A DNA stretch of 64,000 nt from assembly GCF_023516715.1 (NCBI RefSeq), contig NZ_JAMGSI010000001.1, positions 1,674,001 through 1,738,000 of the forward strand. The letters are read 5' to 3'. Both the position numbers and the translations under genes were made by a program. This DNA is from Akkermansia massiliensis (GTDB taxonomy: Bacteria > Verrucomicrobiota > Verrucomicrobiia > Verrucomicrobiales > Akkermansiaceae). Shown here piece by piece: positions 1 to 7,376 of this stretch (the first letter of the stretch is position 1; every line of letters starts with the position of its first letter). The notes below the pieces were generated by a model. It saw only the letters and a list, made by a program, of their open reading frames with translations, had not been told where the DNA came from and did not search any database.

Positions 1-90
1 GATAGGGAAAAAGTCTGGCATATCCCTAACACCCGCCTCTCCGGAAATGCCCATTAGTATGAGACGGCAAATACCATACCTCATTTCAAG

Positions 91-1569
91 ATGATGAAGA
101 AGGAACTGAAACGACAGGGCAAGGCGAAGATTCCGGGGGCTCCCGTCCCCTATGACAGGACAACCATTCAGCCGGGGATAGTCCATATAGGAGTGGGCAA
201 CTTCCATCGCGCGCATGAAGAGTTTTACACGAACCAGCTTCTGGGCATGGGCGGCCGTGACGAATGGGGAATTTCCGGAGTGGCGCTGCTGCCTCAGGAC
301 GAACCCCTTTACAAGGCGCTGAAGAGCCAGGACGGCCTTTACACGCTGACGGTCTGCGGCCGCGACGGCAAGGACGAGTTTTATGAGATAGGCTCCCTGG
401 TGGATCTGGCGTGGGGGCCGAAGGATCCCGAAAAGGTCATCGACAGGATTGCGGACCCCCGCACTAAAATCATCACGCTGACCATTACGGAAGGGGGATA
501 CAATCTGGATAAGGAAACCGGTGAGTTCATGCTCAACAGCAAGGACGTGAAACATGACCTGGAACATCTCGACCATCCCCGGACGGTTTTCGGGTTCCTG
601 GCCGCCGGATTGCGGAAGAGGCGCAAGGACGGCGCAGGCCCCGTAACCGTTCTATCCTGCGACAACCTCCAGCACAATGGAGACACGGCCCGGAAAGCGT
701 TCACTTCCTTTATCGAGGCCCAGGATCCCGGGCTGGCGCAGTGGGTGAAGAAGAACGTGACATTCCCCAACAGCATGGTGGACCGCATCACGCCCGCCGT
801 CACGCCGGACGACGTCAAGCGACTGGACGCGCAGAGCGGCGTGGAAGACGCCGCCCCCGTCTATTCGGAGGATTTCATCCAGTGGGTGATTGAGGATGAT
901 TTCATTGCCGGGCGCCCGGACTGGGAAACCGTGGGCGTGGAGTTTACGGACGATGTTTCCGCTTATGAGAATATGAAGCTCAGCCTGCTGAACGCGTCCC
1001 ACTCCCTGCTGTCCTACCCCGCCTTTCTGGCCGGGTACCGCCGGGTGGACGAGGCGGTAGGGGATGAACGGTTCGCCCGCTACTTGCGCCTTTTCATGGA
1101 CCGGGACGCGGGCCCCTACGTTCCGCCTCCGGGGAATACGGATTTGGAGCTGTACAAGAAGACCCTGCTGGAACGCTTCGGCAACAAGGCGGTGAGCGAC
1201 CAGATCAGCCGCTTGTGCTTTGACGGCGTTTCCAAGATTCCCGTGTATGTGATGCCCGTTTTAACGAAGATGATCAGGGACGGCGCCGACCTGGAACGCC
1301 TGGCGTTTTTCGTGGCCGCCTACCGCCATTACCTGAAGCACGGAAAGGATGACCGGGGCCAGGCTTATGAAGTGAACGAGCCCTGGCTGACCAAGGAGGA
1401 CCGGAAGCTGATCGCCAGCGACGACCCGCTGGATTTCCTCGCCCTCTCCCCCTTCCGGAGCACGGATTTGAAGGCGGCGGACAAGTTCGTCAGCCAGTAC
1501 CTGGGCATGGTGGAGAAGCTTGAAAAAGACGGCGTGCTCTCCGTTCTGGAAAAATTGGTTCTTCCGTAG
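91..1569 (+). CDS. mannitol 2-dehydrogenase family protein (polyol dehydrogenase)
   Basis: NAD-dependent long-chain polyol dehydrogenase that would interconvert mannitol (or a related hexitol/hexonate) and fructose in the cytoplasm. The N-terminus has the Rossmann motif GVGNFHRAHEE (about residues 35-45). The mid region has QWVIEDDF. The catalytic-lysine block YENMKLSLLNASHS lies near residues 292-305. The length of 492 residues is normal for the family. Two adjacent ATGs (91 and 94) are possible starts and the first is used here. The sugar MFS gene follows 100 bp downstream, which suggests joint hexose/hexitol use. Substrate is not resolved by sequence; fructuronate or tagaturonate reductases are related alternatives. 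Confidence 0.92.
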   Translation: MMKKELKRQGKAKIPGAPVPYDRTTIQPGIVHIGVGNFHRAHEEFYTNQLLGMGGRDEWGISGVALLPQDEPLYKALKSQDGLYTLTVCGRDGKDEFYEIGSLVDLAWGPKDPEKVIDRIADPRTKIITLTITEGGYNLDKETGEFMLNSKDVKHDLEHLDHPRTVFGFLAAGLRKRRKDGAGPVTVLSCDNLQHNGDTARKAFTSFIEAQDPGLAQWVKKNVTFPNSMVDRITPAVTPDDVKRLDAQSGVEDAAPVYSEDFIQWVIEDDFIAGRPDWETVGVEFTDDVSAYENMKLSLLNASHSLLSYPAFLAGYRRVDEAVGDERFARYLRLFMDRDAGPYVPPPGNTDLELYKKTLLERFGNKAVSDQISRLCFDGVSKIPVYVMPVLTKMIRDGADLERLAFFVAAYRHYLKHGKDDRGQAYEVNEPWLTKEDRKLIASDDPLDFLALSPFRSTDLKAADKFVSQYLGMVEKLEKDGVLSVLEKLVLP

Positions 1570-1580
1570 TCATACAATCC

Positions 1581-1616
1581 TTCATGCAGCCCGTCTCCTG
1601 TTCCGGGCTGCATGAA
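1581..1616 (+). terminator. strong hairpin after the polyol dehydrogenase gene
   Basis: A perfect 13-bp inverted repeat (TTCATGCAGCCCG / CGGGCTGCATGAA) with a 10-nt loop begins 12 bp after the stop codon. No T-run follows, so it may be a factor-assisted terminator or an RNA-processing/stability hairpin between the dehydrogenase and the transporter rather than a canonical intrinsic terminator. Confidence 0.5.
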
Positions 1617-1669
1617 GACACCTTCCCGACCTCTTCCTTTCCGCCGCATTCTCACCCTTCCCTCCTCTC

Positions 1670-2998
1670 ATGGAAACACAACCGCATTCACGCCTGGGTC
1701 CCTTCCTTGCCCTGACTTTCATTTATTTTCTCGTCGGGTTCCTGTCCACCGTGAACGGCCAGTTCCAGGGGCCTTTGCAAAGCGCCTTCCTGCCGGATGC
1801 CGGCGCCTTGAAAAACACGTTCATCACGCTAATTCCCTTTTTCTTTTTCCTGGCGTACCTGGTGAACGGAAATATCGCCTCCCGCTGGATCAACCGCTAC
1901 GGCTACAAGACCACGCTGATACGGGGGCTCCTGTTCATGGTGCTTGGGCTGGCCGTCTTTTTCCTGTCCGCATGGTTCACCGTCCAGTTCGGGGACCTGC
2001 GCACGACGATCGCCGGGGCCAGCATCCCCTACGGCTATTTTATTTTTCTGGCGGGGTCCTATGCCATGGGCACCTCCGCCACGGTTTTGCAGGTCGTCAT
2101 CAACCCCTACGTGACGTCCTATGAATTGAAGGGAACCCAGCCCGTCCAGCGCCTCAACATCGTCTGCGCCGTGAATTCCTTCGGAACGACGATCGCGCCG
2201 TTTTTCGTGACCGGCATCCTGTTCGCTGGACTGCCCATGGAGAGCGTCCACGTGCGGCAGCTGATGCTTCCCCTGCTTATCCTGGGCGTCCTGATTGCGC
2301 TGGTCACCCTGATGACGAAGCGCCTTTACCTGCCCAACATCCGGGACACCACGGCCGGAGAAGGAGAAAAACTGGAACGCAGCATCTGGTCCTTCCGGCA
2401 TTTGACATTGGGCGTGATCGCCATTTTCTTTTATGTGGGCGCGGAGGTGTCCGTGGGCATCAACGTGAACCTGCACGCCCTGGAACTCAGCAATTCGGAT
2501 GAACCGCTGCTGTTTCTGGGCTCCAGCAACCTGGTGGTGTGGGGGGTGGACCTGGGCATTCCGGCCCTGCTGGCCTCCCTGTACTGGGGCGGACTGATGG
2601 TGGGGCGCATCGTTTCCAGCTGGCTGAACCATATCTCCCCCCGTGTCCAGTTGACGGCGGCAACCTCCGCGGCGGCCATCCTGACGCTGGTCGCCATTTA
2701 CACCCATAACCTGTGGGTGCTGGTTTCCGTAGGGTTGTTCCATTCCGTCATGTGGGGCTGTATTTTCACGCTCGCCACCGTGGGGCTGAAAAAATACACC
2801 GCCAAGGCTTCCGGCATTTTCATGATGGGCGTGTTCGGCGGCGCCGTTTTCCCCTTCCTCCAGGGAGCGCTGACGGACGCGCTGGGAAGCTGGCGCTGGT
2901 CATGGATGCTCGTCTTCCTCTGTGAGCTGGTCATGCTTGCCTATGCCCTTGCGGGTTCCCGCGTCAGGAAAGAAGACCTGCTGGAAGGAACGGACTGA
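1670..2998 (+). CDS. sugar MFS transporter, FucP/glucose-galactose type
   Basis: Inner-membrane major facilitator of about 12 hydrophobic helices over 442 residues, resembling the FucP/GluP group of proton-coupled sugar symporters. Seen: TM1 ALTFIYFLVGFLSTVNG, then a loop with GPLQSAF, the YGYKTTLIRG cytoplasmic-loop signature around residues 75-85, and FVTGILF and GVFGGAVFPFLQGAL in later helices. The neighbouring mannitol dehydrogenase suggests that fructose, mannitol or fucose is carried, but this is inference from context. The start ATG follows a CTCTC-rich leader without an obvious Shine-Dalgarno, a common situation in this window. Confidence 0.88.
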   Translation: METQPHSRLGPFLALTFIYFLVGFLSTVNGQFQGPLQSAFLPDAGALKNTFITLIPFFFFLAYLVNGNIASRWINRYGYKTTLIRGLLFMVLGLAVFFLSAWFTVQFGDLRTTIAGASIPYGYFIFLAGSYAMGTSATVLQVVINPYVTSYELKGTQPVQRLNIVCAVNSFGTTIAPFFVTGILFAGLPMESVHVRQLMLPLLILGVLIALVTLMTKRLYLPNIRDTTAGEGEKLERSIWSFRHLTLGVIAIFFYVGAEVSVGINVNLHALELSNSDEPLLFLGSSNLVVWGVDLGIPALLASLYWGGLMVGRIVSSWLNHISPRVQLTAATSAAAILTLVAIYTHNLWVLVSVGLFHSVMWGCIFTLATVGLKKYTAKASGIFMMGVFGGAVFPFLQGALTDALGSWRWSWMLVFLCELVMLAYALAGSRVRKEDLLEGTD

Positions 2999-3143
2999 TT
3001 TCTTTTCCGGGGGAGAAGCCGGGTCCGGCGGAACAGCCCGTCCCATGCTCCGGGAAGTTGATTTTCCCTCAGGGAAAACCATCATGTCCTCCGCCTCTTC
3101 TTCATGGAATGATGCGCTCTCAACCATTTCATTAAGAAGAATC

Positions 3144-3758
3144 ATGAAAGAAATAAAATCATTCAGTCAGGGACAGTTGATTCGCCAGACAGGGAATATT
3201 TATCCTTCCGGAATATGTCTGGGCCTGGTCACTTATTGGCTCATTGCATGCCATCGTCATGAAGAAAGTCAATTCTGGGCCGATATTGAACACAGCATCA
3301 GTACGCCTCGTAATCAGTCCATTTCAAAGGCATCCCTTATCTATGGAGAGGGATACGCGGCAAAAGCCTCCGTTTTCCATGAACAAAACGACATGGCGGA
3401 TGTCATTGTCCGTAGCCGTGAAAAAATGGCTATTGAAGGGGGAATGCGGATGCTGCATAACGAAATGGTCCCAGTAAACTTCTTCCAAAATAATTTTATG
3501 GATTACGCTATTTCCAAGATTTTACAACAGGACGTCACCTACACTATTTTAGCCATTCGAGGAGCCGAACCTAATGGACACGCCATCGGCATTCACCACG
3601 AAAAGGGGAAGGTGCACATTTTTGACCCCAACTTCTTCGTTCTGGAATGCGACAGCGAGACCGATCTGCCAGGAGAACTTAAAGAAGCATTTCTAACCAT
3701 TGATCATCGCTACCAAGGCAGGTTTAACAATATCTTTCACCTGGATGCTTTTTATTAA
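3144..3758 (+). CDS. YopT/AvrPphB-type (peptidase C58) cysteine protease homologue
   Basis: A 204-residue protein whose three catalytic positions fit family C58. Cys25 lies in SGICLGLVTYWL, His146 in GHAIGIHH, and Asp161 in IFDPN. The His-Asp spacing of 15 residues matches the family (15-16). C58 enzymes are papain-fold effectors (YopT, AvrPphB) that cleave host or target proteins; here the substrate is unknown. The ATG at 3144 is chosen because AAGAAG precedes it and the homologous region starts just after; an upstream extension of the frame is not protein-like. There is no signal peptide or membrane segment. It stands alone, followed by a hairpin at 3824. Function is inferred from motif geometry only. 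Confidence 0.68.
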   Translation: MKEIKSFSQGQLIRQTGNIYPSGICLGLVTYWLIACHRHEESQFWADIEHSISTPRNQSISKASLIYGEGYAAKASVFHEQNDMADVIVRSREKMAIEGGMRMLHNEMVPVNFFQNNFMDYAISKILQQDVTYTILAIRGAEPNGHAIGIHHEKGKVHIFDPNFFVLECDSETDLPGELKEAFLTIDHRYQGRFNNIFHLDAFY

Positions 3759-3823
3759 GGAAAAACTACCACTCATTCCTGGGATGAGTCCTCCGCAGCA
3801 GGAGGCAAATTATTGACGGTAAT

Positions 3824-3866
3824 CCTTCTCAACTTCCATGAGAAGTTGAGAGGGATTTTCCTTTTC
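3824..3866 (+). terminator. intrinsic terminator-like hairpin
   Basis: The inverted repeat CTCAACTTC...GAAGTTGAG (extended by CCTT/AGGG with mismatches) has a 5-nt loop and is followed by a T-rich stretch (GATTTTCCTTTTCC). It lies 66 bp after the C58 protease gene and probably ends its transcript. The rest of the 3759-3995 gap shows nothing else recognisable. Confidence 0.55.
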
Positions 3867-3995
3867 CATAATCGGCAAGTCTTCATCTCAACCCTCATAC
3901 CTCACCGGCGCGAAACCATGTCCCGGAACTGGCGGCAACCAGGTTTATTTCGCATTTTTCTTCATGATTTCCCTCTCATCCTGTAACATGCGCCC

Positions 3996-4544
3996 ATGCA
4001 AGACAGAAGCAGCGGCTTTCAATGGCCTGCCCAGTGGACCCCTGATATCCTCGCCACCCTGATGTTTGTGGTGCAGGACGGAAAGATTCTCCTGATACGC
4101 AAGAAGAGGGGGATCGGCGCGGGGAAGGTGAACGGACCCGGCGGGAAGTTTGAGCCGGGGGAAACGGCCCTCCAGTGTGTGCTGCGGGAGGTCCGGGAGG
4201 AACTCTGCATTGACGTTGCGGACGCCCGGGAAATGGGCGTGCTGAATTTTTCCTTCACGTGCGGCACCATTCCGGAAATCCGCTGCCACGTGTTCATGGC
4301 GTCCTCTTTCAAGGGCACCCCTTTGGAAACGCCGGAGGCAGAGCCTTTCTGGTGCCCGGTGGACGGGATTCCCTACGATCTCATGTGGCAGGATGACCGG
4401 TTCTGGCTTCCCGCCATGCTGGACGGGAAACGGTTTGAGGCGTTTTTCACGTTTGAGGGGGACCGGATGCTGGAGTTTTCCCTGAAAACCGGGGATTGCC
4501 CCGGCAAGGAAAAACAGGCGCCCTCCGCCTCCCCTTCCCTCTGA
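3996..4544 (+). CDS. Nudix hydrolase, MTH1-like 8-oxo-dGTP diphosphatase
   Basis: Sanitises oxidised nucleotides or hydrolyses a related nucleoside diphosphate derivative. The Nudix box is complete: GGKFEPGE followed by REVREELCI (about residues 47-70). The preceding KKRGIGAGKVNGPGG segment resembles eukaryotic MTH1/NUDT1 more than classical bacterial MutT. The C-terminus after about residue 160 is low complexity (KEKQAPSASPSL). It is convergent with the autotransporter on the other strand, with 59 bp between the stops. Substrate is inferred from family resemblance. Confidence 0.82.
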   Translation: MQDRSSGFQWPAQWTPDILATLMFVVQDGKILLIRKKRGIGAGKVNGPGGKFEPGETALQCVLREVREELCIDVADAREMGVLNFSFTCGTIPEIRCHVFMASSFKGTPLETPEAEPFWCPVDGIPYDLMWQDDRFWLPAMLDGKRFEAFFTFEGDRMLEFSLKTGDCPGKEKQAPSASPSL

Positions 4545-4603
4545 GCCATCCGGGAGAAACCGGACTTTTTTTCCTTCCGGCTCTCCCCCGGCAGCATCAA
4601 TGT

Positions 4604-5758
4604 TCAGAAGGAGACGGAGACGCCCAGCGCCGCCTGATGCTCCAGGAAGGATTCCCTGAAATGCGCCTGGTAGGAGGCGAAGACGGAGCATCTGTCATTG
4701 AAGACCATTCTGGACAGCAGCTTGACTTTGAATGACTGCTTTCCGGGAGAGTAGCCCTTCCCCTTGTACCGGGATTCCCGGTATTCATCCCCTTCCCACC
4801 AGCCGTCCCGGAACGTGTAATGGGGATCGTTCCGGTAGATGTCCGGGCAGTAGCTCCCGGACAGGGCATTGATCCATACGGTGTTTCCGGACAGGCGGAG
4901 AACGTGTTCCAGCGTCACCCCCATCGCCAGGGACACATTGTCAAACGTGCCCCGGTTGTCCCGCCGCTGGTTATCATCATCGTCATCGTCCCAGTCGTCG
5001 TCGTCCCACCAGTAATCCCCCCACCAGGAGGAATCGCCGTAACCGCCCCGGTCATCCCTTTTCACCTTGTTGGCTCCGTGCACATACGTTACTCCCATAA
5101 AGGGGATCACGCTGAAGGAGTTCGTCACCTGATAGCGCCAGGAGGCGGAAAGCCCCGCCTGGAACGTTTCCGAGTTCCACTTGGAGGCGTTTCCCCACGC
5201 ATCACTGTGGCGGCATTTGTTTTCCGTACTGCCGAAGGCCGCATTCGCGGCAAGAAGCAGGCTGGACCGCGGGCCCGTTTCCCGGAAGAAGGCGCCGTAC
5301 AGGTTGGCCATCCACGCAGACTGCCGGAAGCGGTCTCCCTCTAGGGGACCGTCCGGATAGTCCGGCATTTCCTGAATGTTCTGGTGCCCGAACATCTGCC
5401 CGAACGCCAGACCCAGCAGGGAACCGGATTTTTCTCCATACGTGCCGTAGTCATACCCCAGCGCGTAGCCGGCGGCTGAGTAGTCAAAGGAAGGCTGGTT
5501 GTTCCGGATTCCGGCATCGCCAAAGCTGCCCAGAGCGCCCGCCCACAGGTTGGACGGTCCCTTCTGCTGAAAACGGGAGATATTTATCTGGGCGGAGGAG
5601 GCTTCCACCAGCGTCTGCACATAAGCCGCGGACGCCCACATGGAATCCAGCGTGGTTTCCGGACCGCTTTCCGGGAACTGGTTCCAGGATTCGGCGCGCA
5701 CGGCAGGCAGGCATCCTGCCAGGGTCAGGCTCCATAAGGAAATACGGGATAGTTTCAT
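4604..5758 (-). CDS. autotransporter-type outer-membrane beta-barrel protein with Asp/Trp-rich loop
   Basis: A 384-residue protein with a Sec signal peptide (MKLSRISLWSLTLAGCLPAVRA). It has a short pre-barrel region (SMWASAAYVQTLVEA), repeated amphipathic strands typical of autotransporter translocators (LWAGALGSFGDAG, AAGYALGYDYGTYG, SLLLAANAAFG), and a terminal aromatic residue (GVSVSF). There is almost no passenger, so the barrel itself is probably the product. An insertion near residues 240-262 consists almost only of Asp, Trp and Gly (WWGDYWWDDDDWDDDDDD) and would sit in an external loop. The internal Met is chosen as start because it begins the signal peptide. Function unknown; adhesion or metal capture are guesses. 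Confidence 0.75.
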   Translation of the reverse strand: MKLSRISLWSLTLAGCLPAVRAESWNQFPESGPETTLDSMWASAAYVQTLVEASSAQINISRFQQKGPSNLWAGALGSFGDAGIRNNQPSFDYSAAGYALGYDYGTYGEKSGSLLGLAFGQMFGHQNIQEMPDYPDGPLEGDRFRQSAWMANLYGAFFRETGPRSSLLLAANAAFGSTENKCRHSDAWGNASKWNSETFQAGLSASWRYQVTNSFSVIPFMGVTYVHGANKVKRDDRGGYGDSSWWGDYWWDDDDWDDDDDDNQRRDNRGTFDNVSLAMGVTLEHVLRLSGNTVWINALSGSYCPDIYRNDPHYTFRDGWWEGDEYRESRYKGKGYSPGKQSFKVKLLSRMVFNDRCSVFASYQAHFRESFLEHQAALGVSVSF

Positions 5759-6162
5759 GATCGGGTATGATGGGTTTAATGGTCGGATGTTGGAACCGGC
5801 CTTCATTTTTCAAGCGCACGCTGATGCCTGTTTTGTGTATCAAATGCATTTCCCATACTCCGGAGAACTCCTCCCTGCCCGTCCCCGCCTGCCGTTCATG
5901 CATTCCGGACCGGTTAGTATTTTTCCTGTTTTTCCCTGTTCTTTTTCTTCAGGAAACGCACCCCTCTGACCGGCTCCCGTTTTTCCCGTCACCGCGGGAT
6001 AAGCGGAGGGGTTCCGCTTCTCCGTTCCGTCCTCTCCCGGCCTTCAATTTGTGTTCTTTAAGCTTTTCTTCACGGCTCAATAATGATAAAGGTGCGGGAG
6101 CAACCGTGTGATCCTTGATCGTTCACTTGCTGGCTATTTCAATTCATATTCCATTATTCGAC
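5759..6162. other. intergenic region between divergent genes
   Basis: A 404-bp gap separating the minus-strand barrel gene from kbl. It must contain both promoters, but no unambiguous -35/-10 pair or operator stands out. A TTGTGT and AATAATGATAAA stretch near 6048-6092 is a weak candidate for the kbl side. No RNA gene or small coding sequence with a ribosome-binding site was seen. Confidence 0.5.
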
Positions 6163-7362
6163 ATGTATACCCCCGAATTCAAAAACATCCTCACTTCCAC
6201 CCTGGACGGACTGCGTGCGGAAGGTCTGTACAAGGAAGAACGCTTCATCGCCTCCCAGCAATATTCCCAGGTGACGCTAAAGGACGGACGCTCCGTCATC
6301 AACATGTGCGCCAACAATTACCTGGGCCTGGCCAATAATCCGGAAGTGATGGAGGCCGCCAAGAAAGCCATTGACGAATGGGGCTTCGGCATGGCTTCCG
6401 TGCGGTTCATCTGCGGCACGCAGACCCTGCACCGCCAGCTTGAGGAACGCCTTTCCCAGTTCCTCGGCACGGAAGACACGATTCTGTTCCCCTCCTGCTT
6501 TGACGCCAACGGCGGCCTGTTTGAAGGCCTCCTGACCGCGGACGACGCCATTATTTCCGATTCCCTGAACCACGCCTCCATCATTGACGGCGTGCGCCTC
6601 TGCAAGGCCAAGCGCTTCCGCTACGCCAACAACGACATGGCGGACCTGGAAGCCAAGCTCCAGGAAGCGGATGCCGCCGGAGCCCGCGTGAAGCTGATTT
6701 CCACGGACGGCGTGTTTTCCATGGACGGCATCATCGCCCAGCTGGACAAGATTCACGAGCTGGCCGCCAGGTACAACGCCATCGTCCATTTTGACGACTG
6801 CCACGCCACGGGTTTCCTGGGCAAGCGGGGCCGCGGCACGCACGAATACCGCGGCCTGTTCGGCAACATAGACATCACTACCGGCACCCTGGGCAAGGCC
6901 CTGGGGGGCGCCTCCGGCGGCTATGTTTCCGGCCCGAAGGAAGTGGTGGACGTCCTGCGCCAGAAGGCGCGCCCTTACCTGTTCTCCAACAGCGTGGCCC
7001 CCGCCATCGTGGCCGCCTCCATCAAGGTGCTGGACCTGCTGGAACAGTCCACGGAAGCGCGCGACCGCGTGGAAGCGAATACCAAGTATTTCCGCGACGC
7101 CATGACGGCCGCGGGCTTCACCATCGGCGGCAAGGACCACCCCATTTCCCCGGTGATGCTGGGGGACGCCGTGCTGTCCCAGAATTTCTCCGCCCAGCTT
7201 CTGGACGAAGGCGTGTACGCCGTCGGCTTCTTCTACCCCGTCGTTCCCAAGGGGCAGGCCCGCATCCGCACGCAGATTTCCGCCGCCCACACCCGCGAAC
7301 AGCTGGACAAGGCGATTGAAGCCTTCTGCAAGGTGGGCAAGAACCTGGGAGTTATTTCCTGA
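6163..7362 (+). CDS. kbl: glycine C-acetyltransferase (2-amino-3-ketobutyrate CoA ligase)
   Basis: PLP-dependent cytoplasmic enzyme of the alpha-oxoamine synthase family. With CoA it splits 2-amino-3-ketobutyrate to glycine and acetyl-CoA in threonine breakdown. Seen: [16 protein letters not shown] near the N-terminus, [24 protein letters not shown] (cofactor Asp), and the PLP lysine in [14 protein letters not shown] (about residues 243-256). The 399-residue length from ATG 6163 equals typical Kbl; an upstream in-frame start would add a non-conserved extension. No threonine dehydrogenase gene lies next to it. Related KAS-fold enzymes (BioF, serine palmitoyltransferase) are less likely given this overall match. 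Confidence 0.93.
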   Translation: MYTPEFKNILTSTLDGLRAEGLYKEERFIASQQYSQVTLKDGRSVINMCANNYLGLANNPEVMEAAKKAIDEWGFGMASVRFICGTQTLHRQLEERLSQFLGTEDTILFPSCFDANGGLFEGLLTADDAIISDSLNHASIIDGVRLCKAKRFRYANNDMADLEAKLQEADAAGARVKLISTDGVFSMDGIIAQLDKIHELAARYNAIVHFDDCHATGFLGKRGRGTHEYRGLFGNIDITTGTLGKALGGASGGYVSGPKEVVDVLRQKARPYLFSNSVAPAIVAASIKVLDLLEQSTEARDRVEANTKYFRDAMTAAGFTIGGKDHPISPVMLGDAVLSQNFSAQLLDEGVYAVGFFYPVVPKGQARIRTQISAAHTREQLDKAIEAFCKVGKNLGVIS

Positions 7363-7376
7363 TTCCTGCACCCTCC

